64,000 bases of DNA from Gremmenia infestans (Eukaryota; Ascomycota; Leotiomycetes; Helotiales; Hamatocanthoscyphaceae): contig JAFEVB010000023.1 in the NCBI GenBank assembly GCA_032629725.1, forward strand, positions 496,001 through 560,000, written 5' to 3'. Within the stretch, counting starts at the first letter, position 1; every line of letters starts with the position of its first letter. The notes under the pieces are model-generated. The model saw only the letters and a list, made by a program, of their open reading frames with translations. It was not told the DNA's origin and made no database searches. Shown in pieces: positions 44,915 through 56,892 of the stretch. The position numbers and the translations under genes were made by a program.

Positions 44915-47412
44915 TCAGAACTTCTCCATCAAGTTCTTTCGAACAGTCCACATTCTAGCCCTCTTGCCAAAAATATACATCGGCACCGAAAACGCCATGA
45001 GAATTAACTGGATAATACCCAACCACATAAACACCGTTTTACTCCCATCCTTGGTCAGCCATTTATTGAAGAACAAACTGAACACCAATCCGTGGAAGAT
45101 GTTCTTGCTGAAATTAAGCGTGACGAGCGCCTCGCCAGCATATTGCCGGTAGCTGTCGACGCAAAAGGTGATGGCGGTCGTAGAACCTAGGGAACAGCCA
45201 AAGGAAATAATGCCAAAGAAAATTGTAGGCACAATCCAGGAATCATGGACTTGTGCAGACCAGCCGAAACCCATGAGACCAATGACAGTAGTGATTGCGA
45301 CAGGAGCAGCCATAACGAGACGGAATTCTGGCTCGTAGAGACCGCCGTTGCGGCGAGACATTGCTCGAACAATAATATCACTGACTTTTCCAGCAACAGC
45401 TGTACCGAGGACGCCGCCTATGAATGGGGAGAGATAGATGAGGCCGGTCGAGAGGGCGGAGAATCCATAGGTGTCTTTACTCCGGTAAATAACAGCAACG
45501 GATTCGGAAAGCACAATGAGCCAGCCTACGGCACATGAATAAACACCAGCAGACCATAGCACTGCTGGGTACGCGAATAAGATAAAGGGACGGAGGGCTA
45601 CCCTGAACCAGTTGTCATGGGTCAGTCGGCCATTAAAGGGCTTCAGCTGTTGAACGAACGTAAGTGGTGGACGCTGTCTGAGATGATTCGTATAATGTTT
45701 ACGTTTAACACCAGGTGTCTTTTCGGTGGGTAGAGCGATGGGTGGTGTAGCATCTTTGTCGCTGATTGGGGGAAGTGGCTCAAGGTAAATCTGGTGATTG
45801 GGTCGACTGGTGAGATAATCCATATTCCCGCTCTCGCAATCCGAGTAAAATGGGGAGTTAAGAGAGTGCAGAGCAGGAGTAGGTGGAGCGCCACCAAGAG
45901 GAATTACACGGTCTCTGAATTCATGTGCAGGGTCGAAGGACTTGGCCCTAGGGATGGGGTTATTAAGTTTTGAACCTGAGCCCGTCCTAGCAAAACGAAT
46001 TTGGTCTGGGGTAAGGAGATGGCCATCGCTTTTGTGCTCTTCAATGCCCATCTTCTCGATCTCGTCGCCAGCGAATTCGACGTGATGATTGCGGGCAGGA
46101 GTCTGAGCGGAAGACGGTCGCTGAGGAAGTTCCAAGGTTGGTAAATCCTTGATTGCAAGTTTTCCGGCGCGTCCATCATCGGTAGTTCCATCAATTTGAT
46201 TGGACCCTTTCATGTCGGGGCCTGCGTGAGAATTCCACTTGTTTGAGAACAAAGAAACTCTCGATGCATTTCTTGAAGCGCTTCTCGAGGTCTTTCGGCT
46301 CTTTGGGCGTGGTGTTCGATCCCAGAAAGATTCAGGAAGGAAGAAGAATAGAAGCACGCCAACAAACCCTACAACTATAGAGACAATCCTGTAAATCATT
46401 AGAGAAATTGAACATTGTCATACGAGAAAGAATACTTACCAAAAGACCCATCTCCAACTCAATGATTGGATGATAGCTGCACTAACTAGCGGAATCAAAT
46501 TCTTACCACCTAGAAGTAGTAGAGTATATATGCCAATACGATAAGCACGCTCGTGAAGGAAAAAGATCTCTGCAATCGTAGCTGAAGGTAGACATTCAAC
46601 AGGACTGACAGACATGCCTTGAATTATTCGTGCCACGAGCAGGGAGTTATAACTTGGTGACGCAGCACACCAAACAGAAGTGGCAACAAAAAGTATAGCG
46701 CTGGCAAGATAGACAGGACGTTTGCCGAACAAAATGGCGGTTGGAGAAGCAATAACAGAGCCTACGCCAAGTCCCATCATGTATAGTCCAGTTGTCAGCG
46801 CTACCTTGGGAACAGTGACATTATAAGTTGAAGCGACATCGGTGAACCCAGCTGCTAGAACTGGAGTCATACCACCGCCAACCATACAGTATAGACCCAG
46901 GGAGAGTAAAGAACAATCCCGTCTCCATTTTGGCCAATTCAGCGGGTCGTTGTTCGATTCGTCTGGTTGAGGATCAAGGATGATGGCTCCATCTGGCGTG
47001 GTCTTCTTGCCCTCCTGTTCTTTTTCTTGTCGGGATTGACGCTGTGTTTTGATAGGCGCAAGAGGTGGTTGTGGTATAGAAGACGTGGAAGTTCTGGCTG
47101 GAGCATTTCCTAGGCCTAGTGGTTGATTTCGATCGCCGGTCAAAAGCAGAACAGAACCTAGAGGGGTAACAATTAGTAGTGGTAGAAATGTCAAGCGTTG
47201 GAATGCTTACCAGGTACTTCGTGAGTGTCATGATCATTCAAAACTCCCATGCTCCATCTTGTAGGCCGTGATTCCTTTTCTTCATTCTCATCTTCTGCTG
47301 AATGCTCGTCGCCGTCACCATTCGAGGCTGGATTACGCGCGAAGAAGGATGGGTTAGGGTCTGAGGTTGGCGTTGAGATCGATGCCTTTTCTTGTTGTGT
47401 CGCCGCCGCCAT
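44915..47412 (-). CDS. MFS transporter with a very long central cytoplasmic loop
   Basis: A major facilitator, probably an H+-coupled exporter of the DHA1-like group. Three exons (47412-47211, 47157-46440, 46388-44915) encode 797 residues. The N-terminal 120 residues are polar, followed by DPLNWPKWRRDCSLLSLGLY, which resembles the entry to TM1 in many fungal DHA1 proteins. TM1-6 end at GFVGVLLFFFLPESFW. Then comes a roughly 240-residue hydrophilic loop (about 327-569) rich in Ser, Arg and Pro with possible phosphosites (RKTSRSASRNASRVSLFS), then TM7-12 from NWFRVALRPFILFAYPAVLW to the end. Substrate unknown. Most 12-TM MFS proteins have a central loop of only tens of residues, so the loop is the notable feature. 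Confidence 0.85.
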
Positions 47413-48358
47413 TGTTGCTGATAATAAAACTCAAAATCAACTCTCGGATCTGTAGGGCTTAGGGGTGATGGCGGGAGGGTCTTGTTCCAAAACTTCGAGG
47501 CGCGGGCTGCTGGAACACAGTTAGAGGTAAGCCCACGTAGTAACGACTCGTGGGTTGGAAAGAGGATTCATAGGTAGTTCAAGGGAAAATAAAGTAGGTT
47601 GATGCTAATAGAGGTCTGCGCATTGCAGTTTAGGATGAGAAAGGGAGAGTGAGGAGGAGAATATGCCTCTGTCTCGAGCTCAAGGAGGGTAGAGAGCTAG
47701 GGAACCAACACTGAAAGAGGAAGGCTCTATGCTATCTATTATAGAGTAGACAAAAGACATTTATCCAGACGACAGAAGAGATGTTGGTCCTCGAGTCGTC
47801 CTTGCCAGGCGGTGAACTCCTCTAGACGTGTCTAAAAGATGACTCGGACCGTAGAAAACTGGGGATTCCGAGAGGGCAATGGAATGGTATGAGATGGCGA
47901 GAGGGGGAGGGGCAGAGAAATGTTCTCTTTCGTAGGGACTTGAAGAGGAAGAAGAAGAAGGAAGATAGGCAAGAGGCAACATGGTGAAGAGTGAAGACCT
48001 TTTGGGTAGATGTATGAAATGTTATCTCACAAGATGAAGGATCGGCTTTCCTGGGGCCCCGTGATATCTCCGCCTTGTCCAAAAGGCTGTCAAGAAAGCT
48101 GTCAAGTGATGCCCCGCCCCTCAGTATCTACCTACCTCTCTGCGCCTCGTGCTTCCACTGCACACGCAAGATCCGCAGCTCCCACAAGGATGCGGCATAT
48201 GAAACTGCTCGATGACGCCATTGCTGATATCAAGCGAGACAGCTGCTTGCACCTTGGGAATATGAAGCGAGTCTGCCGAGGCTGATATTGACCTTGACAT
48301 GGCGGCTTGAAGATATATCTATTACTTTCGCCAATAACCCCCCCCACGTCTCCTTACC
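47413..48358. other. Divergent promoter region between the transporter and the thioredoxin-fold gene
   Basis: Holds the promoters of both flanking genes. A run of GAA/AGA repeats lies near 47945-47970. The open frames (for example 48010-48285) have no domain and atypical composition. Confidence 0.45.
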
Positions 48359-48985
48359 ATGATTGCGAAACCAGCCATACGACTTCTGCGGGTCTCAATT
48401 GCACAAAGAAACGGGTCTCTCACTACATCCCACCCAGCAACATTACGAACATTCCGGCACTTCTCAAGCACGAAAGAAAACAGAGCTAAGAACAGGATAT
48501 ACACCCCGTAAGACGCCAATCCGTCCCCCGTTGACCAACCCCATATCTGACAAGTCCAAAGAGTCCGTCGTCCCGATGACTTCTCCACCAATCTGCTCCT
48601 CTCAACCTCCTCGCGCACTCCCATGCTAACTCTCTGGACCGCATCCTACTGCAACACCTGCAGAACCGTGTCACCCATCATCCGGGACCTGATCGAGTCG
48701 GGGGTGGGCGAAGACGAGGGCGGCGTCTCGTTCTGCGAGGTCGAGTTTGACGCGCCGGATATCATGGAGGCTGGGTTGGGTATGGAATACATGATCACAA
48801 GCATGCCGACGCTGCTGAGTTTCGATCGAGGGGAAGCTCAGACACAGACAAAGGTCGTGGATGCCAGGAAGATGGGAGATAGAGACTGGATGAGGGAATG
48901 GATTAAGATGGAGGCGAGGAGACAAGGCGGAGGTGGTGGGGGAGGGACGGGGTTGTTTGGAGGGTTATTTGGGAATATGAGGTAG
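48359..48985 (+). CDS. Thioredoxin-fold protein, probably mitochondrial
   Basis: Two exons (48359-48507, 48562-48985) encode 190 residues. The N-terminus is Arg/Ser-rich and free of acids until about residue 40 (MIAKPAIRLLRVSIAQRNGS, RTFRHFSSTKENR), fitting a mitochondrial presequence. The mature part has a thioredoxin core: PMLTLWTASYCNTCRTVSPII with a C-N-T-C active site at 80-83, FCEVEFDAPDIMEAGLGMEYMITSMPTLLSF with the cis-Pro motif, and a helix WMREWIKMEARR. The C-terminus is Gly-rich. The intron acceptor is the AAAG at 48561; only that choice keeps the frame. The redox partner is unknown. Confidence 0.8.
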
Positions 48986-49061
48986 TGTAACGTTTCTTGC
49001 ATTTTCTTTTTCATTCCTCGTATCGTCATGAATTGATCTCGATTGTTTGCATACAAGGAGA

Positions 49062-49695
49062 TCATGGAGTGTAGAACACCTCCTCCAAGCCTCTCCACCA
49101 TGAAGGCTCCCCATTGACACTGCTCTTGGCTCCCTCAACCATCGATTCTTGATAACCGTCCGTCATCCGCCACCACTCCTGAACCTTCGGGTTATCGCGC
49201 ATCCTTCCCATATCTCCCGCCCAGTCATAACCCACATATTTGAAGGAAGCGAACAGGATGGTGGATGTAGGATCATGGAAGATGGAGTCTGGAGGTGGGA
49301 CGTTAGCATAGAACTTTTAATAGCGAAAACAACCACAACTGTGACCCCAATGAGCTGAGAATGCACAATGCGAAACACGAGTAGGAAGCTCCAAGACATT
49401 GCACCCAAATCTTTAGACCCGTACACATTCATCACTTACAATCCTCAATATTACAATCCTTAATCTGCTTCAAAACCTCCGGCCAAACCTTAGCATGGCA
49501 CTCCTTATAAGCTTCCACGCACTCCGGCTTCAACTTCACGATCTGGGCCACTCGACGTCCCTGATTCTTCAACCTGTACGTCGGCGGCAGCGCCGAAGCA
49601 ACAGGCGCAGTGGGAGATGTTGGGCTCGTTGGCAAAGACCACATTCCCGATTGGGGGTCTTTGACTGACGACCACAGTCCGGTAGCGGTATCCAT
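49062..49695 (-). CDS. L-rhamnose mutarotase family protein
   Basis: Two exons (49695-49440, 49288-49062; 151-nt intron) encode 160 residues. The dimeric alpha/beta-barrel family (bacterial RhaM) interconverts the anomers of L-rhamnose. Matches are RRVAQIVKLKPECVEAYKECHAKVWPEVL, NIEDYSIFHDP, ILFASFKYVG and NPKVQEWWRMTDGYQ, with the conserved His and paired Trp residues that line the sugar site. The first 45 residues are a Ser/Pro/Thr-rich extension not found in the bacterial enzyme. No other rhamnose-catabolism gene is in the window. The start is the Met of MDTATG; the open frame continues upstream only with poor, repetitive sequence. Confidence 0.85.
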
Positions 49696-50883
49696 TGTGG
49701 TTGGATTTTGGGTGAGAAATGAGGCTTGGAATATTGTGGTTTTTTTTTGAAAACTGGTTGTTGAAAAGAAGGTGGAGGTGGAGGTGGTAGTGGAGTACTG
49801 TAGAATTGCGGGGTCGTGGAACTCGATGAATACGGAGGTACAGTACAGTACTGTGGAATCAATCAATCACTCAATCGTCTTTTCCGATCACTCACACATC
49901 AAATCAAAACAGAATCACGGCGAGATCTTCTTTGGATATGGTATGGGAGTTCGGGATGAGATGAGACGAGATAATGATTAGTAAAGGACTAAATTTAGAG
50001 CTTCATCCAGATTGCCTGTTCCGGATTTCTAAGCTTGTGTCATGTCATGGAATGGAGGTTCCCCACCCCACCTTCCAAGCTGTCATCTGACCCCTCCACC
50101 ACCACCTCGACCTCTACCCCGGCTTTCTTTTTATATCGTGACCATACCATACCATACCATGCAAACTATACAATGTACAAAGTACAGTATTTCTTCCTAT
50201 CCGGAAATCCCGCGCATAAGAACAGAAAAAGGTTCGAATGAATTTCTTATCGATGATATATTTCATTGGGAAAAAGCTCTGGTGCTGTTTTCTGCGCTGA
50301 TTTCTTGATATTTCGATAGATACTTGTACCGTGAAGCTTTTCTGCTGTACAGTAGATCGCGGAACGGCCCTCCCTTACGCTAGGAAGTCCACCGAAGAGC
50401 GCACGCTCTTTCGTTCAAGTAGCGGTGTACTACAGTGCTTCATATGTCAGTCAACTAAACCTCCTACTGTTGCAAAGCTGCAAGATCATAGGCACAGCGA
50501 TAACAATTGCCCGTGGCTCGATCGTTGGTTGAACGAATCCTACAGGTCAATTCCAAATTTGGAATCTTTGATACTTTTGAAGTAATGTTGGAAAGTCTAA
50601 ATCTATCGAATATGATTATTATAGTTGTTAGAGTAACTTTGGCGGTAATGGCCCTCTTTGCACTGCGACTTTATGTGTTCTCACTTATCTTGTCTTGTTC
50701 GATTATTTTTGAGAGAATCCTCTGACTCTATAACCTTTTTAAGAAACTCTAAGGAGGTCATCGCAGCTCTTTTTCGAATAAACTCTCTAGACCCTTTAAA
50801 ATGCTTTTGAAAAGTTTATTGACGCCAAGTAGAAACATAAAAGGAGGCAAATACATAATATGTTTTCTACAATACACCTACTC
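49696..50883. other. 1.2 kb intergenic region
   Basis: Promoter of the mutarotase-like gene at the left, with a TACGGAGGTA motif at 49831-49840 next to GTACA repeats, and an ACCAT repeat near 50140-50160. No gene seen. Confidence 0.45.
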
Positions 50884-52555
50884 CTAAAGCCCAGCCTCCA
50901 ACTCTGCCTTCTCGTCCGCCGTAAGAGCACTCTTCGCCTGTCCCACATCAACAAACCCGACAAACAGAAAAAGTCCCAACCCCGCACATCCCGTAGCAAA
51001 CCAAAACGCCGCCTTGTAACTTTCCCTAACACCCAAGTGCGCAGTGCACGACACTACAATATCAGCCACGCCGAGAAAAAATCCAATACCCAAGAAGATG
51101 ACGACCCAGACAACCGCACCCGCAAGCCCCTGTTGGTGTTTGGGGAGGCTGGTAGTGATAAAGACGTTGCTGACACTGTACGTGACGTCGACCCCCAGCG
51201 TTGAGCCGAGCATGGCTGGGACAACGTACGCCCAGTAGCTAAAGCGTTCGGGGATGATGGCAAAGAGCAGGACGCTGACTACGTAGCCTATCCCGGAGGC
51301 CACGAGAAGCACTTTCCCGGAGAGGAGGTGTAGCGTGAACCCACCGACTGTCGCGAGGACGAGGCCTCCAACGGCCATGGGCGCAAACCAGGCGGTAGTA
51401 AGTAGCGCGGATTTGCCTACCACGTCCATGATGCTAGTGTTGTGATCAGCTGGATTCTCTACTCTAAAGATGTGAGAACCCCGTTTGGGACTTACTAGAA
51501 GCTGGCATAGAAGAGATAAACGCCAAAGACGCCGTATGTCAGGAACAGAGCTGCGATCAAGGGCCTCATAGCTTTGATCTTGAACAGTTCAAAGGGCAGA
51601 AGTGGCATGTCTGATATCCGACCCTCGACGTAAAATGCACCACACAGGAATAGAACTCCAATAATCAGAGTTACATAAATGTATGGCGTAGACCATCCAG
51701 AGGGAGCATGCGAGCTATCGGTGATTGCGAAGACGACGAGCAACAAGCCAGGGACAATTGTGGCTGCACCCAGCCAGTCCATCTTGACCTGCTTAGAGCG
51801 TTGGTCGAGCCGGTCCGAAGGAACATAGACCAGTGCTACTAACGAGACCACAGCCAGAAGGATTGCAGCTATCCAGAAGTACCAGCTCCACCGAATATGG
51901 TCTCCACTGAGACCACCTATAAATATTCCCGAGAAAAAACAAAGGGGCGAAAAGGTTCCGTAGAGACAGAAGACCAGATTCTTACGAGGCCCGGGCCGGT
52001 AGATGGAGCCTAGAAGCATGATACCAGATGGCAAGAATGCAGCCGGCCCAAAACCTTGAAGTGCTCGACAGAATGTAAGCATCAAAAAGTTTTGACTAAA
52101 ACCACCGATGAGTGTCCAGACACCTAACCATATCAATCCCGATGTAAAGACGGTGTATGCGCCGTACATCTCAGCCAGGCGTGCAAAAGGGAGAAGAAAA
52201 GCTCCCGTCACCAATGAAAAGACATTGGCTGGCCAAGTGCGTGACTCGGAAGGTATGTTGAGTGCAGTGCTCAGCGTTGGGAGGATGATAGTAAATCCAC
52301 TGATAAAGTATTCCTATAGACATGAGCTGCGTTCCTGTTGATGAGAATATTTTAACTTACCGCCAAAAGCATTGATCCAAGAATAGCGAAGCAGAAACCG
52401 ATTTCAGCCCACCAAGTCTTGAATATATCAGGTCGCTGCCTTCCCAACCTTTCAATCTCACTCTGTGTAAGCAAGTGTGTCGGACGCGTCTGAGAGGGAG
52501 ATTTGTTTCTCTCAGATTGATCATCAACCGTCGTCTCTTGAGGCATAGTAGACAT
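50884..52555 (-). CDS. MFS drug-efflux type transporter (DHA2-like, 14-helix)
   Basis: Three exons (52555-52361, 52313-51496, 51433-50884) encode 520 residues. After a polar N-terminus, the first helix spans the first intron (IGFCFAILGSMLLAEYFISGFTIILPTL). Motif A-like RLAEMYGAYTVFTSGLIW and the motif C region GLSGDHIRWSWYFWIAAIL are present, and the helix count fits the 14-TM aminotriazole/multidrug exporter group. The C-terminus is short (SALTADEKAELEAGL). It lies divergent from the Zn2Cys6 regulator gene, 632 bp away, which suggests local control. Substrate unknown. Confidence 0.87.
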
Positions 52556-53187
52556 TGCAAATAATTAATCGAAAAGTATACAATCGTACAGCTGTAGTAC
52601 AACCACAATTTACAAAGATTGCCGGGAGACGTTTATATAGATACAAGCAAATAGACGACTCCATGTTTGTGAATGACTAAGTCTGTACGGCGTGCGCTTT
52701 ATTGCCCAAATGTGTCTACAAAAGGGCCGGAAGTTGGGATTTAGTTAAGAGATGATAAAGCATTGTATTCTAGCGGTATAGTTTAACAGTTGGTGGATAT
52801 AAAAAGACGGGACGTTGTTAAAACGCTAATCCCAATGAGGATGCCAAGACACAATACGTGCATTAGCTTTCACGGAGTACCCCGGACTAGTTTCGCCTCA
52901 ACTCTTTCCCTCAGTGAAGCGTCATCGTATAGTTTCAATCATAAAGATGAACAATAAGCATCGGCATTGCTTTGGGTGTCTTGATCATTAAAATGATATC
53001 GCGCGCTGCGTTTCCGAGAACTGTGATCAAGAAACATCTTAGATCTTCATGATCAAAAACACTCAAATGTGTCCGACTCCGGTGCAAGCACCATCTTCCA
53101 CCGACCCCCTATCAGAAACTAGAGTCGAGATTCCATCTTTGTCCTCTATGAAGCTTGCAATTGTGTCTGGACAGATACAGCCCTGAG
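52556..53187. promoter_or_regulatory. Divergent promoter between the MFS exporter and Zn2Cys6 regulator genes
   Basis: The 632-bp gap separates two divergent start codons. Zn2Cys6 factors often bind paired CGG triplets near genes they control. CGG triplets occur here, but I could not define a convincing spaced pair. Confidence 0.5.
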
Positions 53188-55033
53188 ATGTCATTGCCAA
53201 GAAAGTCATGTCATAACTGCCGTCGCCGACGCTTGAGGTGTGATCGCTCTCTTCCGCAATGCCATAAATGTACGAACGCTGGTCAGGAATGCCTCGGCTA
53301 CCAGGCTTTGTTGACTTGGTTTCGAGGGGTAGCAAGCCGTGGAAAGATGTCAGGTTTGACATTTGAGGATTTGAAGCAAGAGCGAGTAGTAAAGCAGGGA
53401 CGCCTTACACCTGAATCTCTATCTCCATCTGCAACTTCATCCTCATCTTCTTCTAGCACCAACACTCCGCAGAATTTAGATACTGCAGTAGTATCTACCA
53501 CAACCGTCCCAGAACATAGCTTGAAATCAGAGCTGCGCCCGTTGTTGGCTTTCGATCATAGCATTCGACAGTGGAAAACGAAGCATAACGTCCCTCTCGA
53601 AGACGATATCAGAATACCGTTGGGTCGGCACCTGACTGACCCCTTTTTCCAAGACCTGAATCAGGATGCAAGGTTCTATATTTCACACTGTAAGATTTGC
53701 AGCGCTACCTTCTTGCCATCTTTTGTGGCCTTGCTTACATACCTCATATATAGTCAACCGTAATGTGTGCAAAGACCTTGTCATCTATGATTTCCCCAAG
53801 CAAAACCCATTTCGGGACCTCATTCCGTTGATAACACAACATCCCGTTTTACTCAACATCATTATTGCAAACTCGGCGCTGAACATGGCAAATGCTTCAC
53901 AACGCTTTGCAGCCAAATCATCTTCTCGCACCCAGCTTCGGAGCTCCTCACCAACTAGCCAGTCATCCAGCTGGTATGAAGATGCTCTGATAGCTAAACA
54001 GCGTGCTCTTCGATTACTAAACTCAGTTCTCAACGACGTCGACCCTACAAACATCGACGTTGCCTTGGGGTCAGTGCTTCTCTTCACCGAATTTGAACTT
54101 GCAGATTTCGGGACACAGGATTGGAGACTGCACATGCACGGTGCCAGAGCACTCATAAACTCGGTGAAGGAGCCTTACAAGTCCCAGTACTCGAATATGA
54201 GCTCGTTGCGCCGCTGCCTGATCTCAAACTGCTTAGTGTATGTATTTGTCCCATCTGAGCTTCGATACGATCAATCAACGGCTAATTGAGCCATGCGAAT
54301 TAGGTACGACGTGCTCAGTTCAACTTTAGCACACTCAGGCCTGTCTGAACACCCCCAGTGCAGCTCCGTTGTTGTTCGTTCATCGCTGCAATATGCCGAA
54401 GCCAACAATTATCTCTCGTTCCCGGCGGTTCTGCTCGAGACAGTTTTGATAGCGGCGCAATTATCGCAGACGGTGCAACATAGCAGCTCTGGAGTAAAAG
54501 CAATAACGAGTTCCTCCCAGGAACAGCAGATACTTTCTCTCCTCCACGCGGCTCGATCATTCGACGCACGAGCCTGGGCTTCTACGTTACAAAGGATTTC
54601 TCCGCACTGCGATCTCGAAAGCCGAGTCCATATAGCGTCAGCGCACAGAGCAGCCGTGTGCATCTACGTGTCTCGTGTCCTACTTTTACTTTATCCTACC
54701 GCCGAGGTCCAGGATAATCTAGAGTTCTTGGTATCGGATATCATCCATCACCTGTCTTTCGTGACGTCCGATAGCGAACTATTCAAAGCCACTTCATGGC
54801 CGACATTTGTCGCAGGTGCAGAGGCCAGAGATCTTGAGCAACAGACTTGGGCAATTGCAAGGCTTCAAGCATTATGGGAGTGTCTACCTTGTACTATGGG
54901 CTACGTTCGGAGTGCAATGGAGATACTTGGAGCTATCTGGAATAAAAGAGACGTTACGATGTGTGGCGGCACGCCAACTGCAGACTGGATCCAAGACCTC
55001 AAAATGTCAGAAATTGATTTTATGATGGCGTGA
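53188..55033 (+). CDS. Zn2Cys6 transcription factor with fungal-specific regulatory domain
   Basis: Three exons (53188-53689, 53754-54237, 54304-55033) encode 571 residues. The binuclear zinc cluster is at the N-terminus with cysteines 8, 11, 18, 25, 28 and 35 (spacing 2-6-6-2-6), followed by a basic linker. A Ser-rich segment lies at about 80-100. The long middle and C-terminal region (HPVLLNIIIANSALNMA, GSVLLFTEFELADFGTQDWRLHMHGARALI, AIARLQALWECLPCTMGYVRSAMEILGAIW) fits the Fungal_trans_2 class of C-terminal regulatory domains. It is divergent from the MFS exporter gene, the usual pathway-specific layout. The start is the Met of MSLPRKSCHNC. Confidence 0.88.
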
Positions 55034-56892
55034 GAAGCATCACGTCTGATGACTGAGTTGAAAATAGATCGGTAGGTTTGGAAAGCATCGTCGGCCAGTA
55101 CATCCGTTATGTACTCGACATTCATCGTAGTGCTTTCATGCGGTGCCACCTATGTATAATATGATAGTACCAATCCGTCAAACACCAGATTGGGTGCTGT
55201 TTAAGCTGGTGGTGTTGAGGGGTTGGTTTATTGCTTTGGAGTTCCGAAGGAGAAAGCCCTGTCAATGGTCTATTCTTCCACTTAGCTGCAAAAGAACTCC
55301 ACCTTCCTAAAATCGCAGCTAGATAGGCACAATATGCTTATTCCTGGACGAGGTCTCGAATACCCAGGCCATCAAAAAAGACCCGAAGAAAGAAGCTCGA
55401 TGTGCAGAACGAAATGATCAAGCGACAAGAAGAAGAAGATTTCATCACATTCCAGCGATAGCGAAACGCGAAGAAGAGAGGAGACGGCATGATCAATACC
55501 AAGGGGCAAGAGCAAGAGTAAGAAAGACAGAGGGTCTCGAAAAGATAAGGCGAAGCACTGGCACAGCGGGAGGAATAGAGGAACCCGAGGAGCAGATGCG
55601 TCGTGTCCGAATCTAGGAGGGAGGAAAAAGAGAAGAGCAGAAAACAATCGAGGATAATCAATCCAGCTTTGCCTACAAGAACCCTTGTCGAACTGACATA
55701 TAATCAAGTCGATCACTGTACCAACGGAGGTGCTCTTTCCTATTTGAAGTGGCATTGGGAAGGAATTGAAGAGAAGGGTAGCCGATGCCTCGTGTGTTTT
55801 ACGTTTTCCCCCACAATCAGCAGCGCTTACCCCGCAATTGCCTATGCGTAGACCCTTAGCTTGAGACAGCGCGCAAGGAGGCCAAAGTGATTTGAGTCCT
55901 ACTGAGTAAAATCCAAGGAAAGGAGCCCGTAAATCAGGAACTATTTTAAGCAATTGCTATTATAAGACTAAGGAATCGAAGATGTACAAATAAGTGGAAC
56001 AGCAGCTCATGATTCGTTCGTTCAGCTCGGTCTCGGTCCACAAATGCAAGGCTGGGATTTCCGCCTCGCGAACTCATCCCGTCTTTTCCAACACACGCCA
56101 AGCCTTCCAACGTATCACATATCCCGAACGGCAACGCCTTTGAAACATACAAAGGCAGCCCGAGGCAGCCTGGTCACGCATTTACCCCATTAGATGCGCA
56201 TGCATCACCGGGGACAAGGAAATATAAGCCTGGCGGTTACAGTATAATACCGATACTGTACCGCACCACTGTGCAGCCAGGCCTCCACACAATACCAACA
56301 TCTTATATTTGCCATCTTACTGCAGATACAATACCGTATGGTATGGTATGTACCGTACGGTACAGCATTTGCCAAGTGGCAACAGCTCTTGTCCACTCAT
56401 GGTGAAACCACGAGAGCCGTGAGCGTGTATCGCAGCCGTTTTCCTTTGTCTGTCCCAGTAAGAGAGAATCCTGCCTTGTTCAGCGGATTCATGTCACTGG
56501 CTCATACCGCCAATCCTCAGCTCTCGTATCCCAGCTCGAACATTATACTGTACCCTCTTATTCCGTATCTGTGGTGTTCCTTTCACGTTTGTTTCGTTTC
56601 AAATCCTGATCGAGGCTGATCTTCTTCGGGCGTGCTTTGTGCTTCCTGATCCCTTTTTATATGCTTTCGTCCCTTCCTTTCTTTAAACTCACGTTTTCGT
56701 CCTCTCTTCCTTGCTTCCTCTCCTATTCTTAGAATACTACTGGTAGTTATTCATTGTGCGGCGTCTTGAGACATTCCATTCCGGAGAGGCATTCTAGAGA
56801 AATCGTAGTATTCTTTAATCTGACGGTCTTCCTTCTGTGAAGGATAACACATCAGTCTTTCTCCCTCTCATTACCTCGCAATAGTCTTCAAT
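55034..56892. other. 1.9 kb intergenic region
   Basis: No supported gene. A 193-codon minus-strand frame (55372-55953) is serine/leucine-biased and has no domain. A cluster of related short palindromes (around GTACCGTAC and GGTATGGTAT) lies at about 56240-56365. The last 250 nt, CT-rich, should be the promoter of the methyltransferase gene. Confidence 0.45.
56349..56364. repeat. Perfect 16-bp palindrome
   Basis: TGTACCGTACGGTACA is its own reverse complement. It sits about 530 bp before a start codon, beside partly related repeats (ATACCGTATGGTATGG). Confidence 0.8.

Noticed and set aside
48010..48285. 91-codon plus-strand frame between the transporter and thioredoxin-fold genes
   Set aside because: No domain, unusual composition, and located where both promoters should be.
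55372..55953. 193-codon minus-strand frame in intergenic DNA
   Set aside because: Serine/leucine/cysteine-biased composition, no domain, no splice context and no conserved motif.
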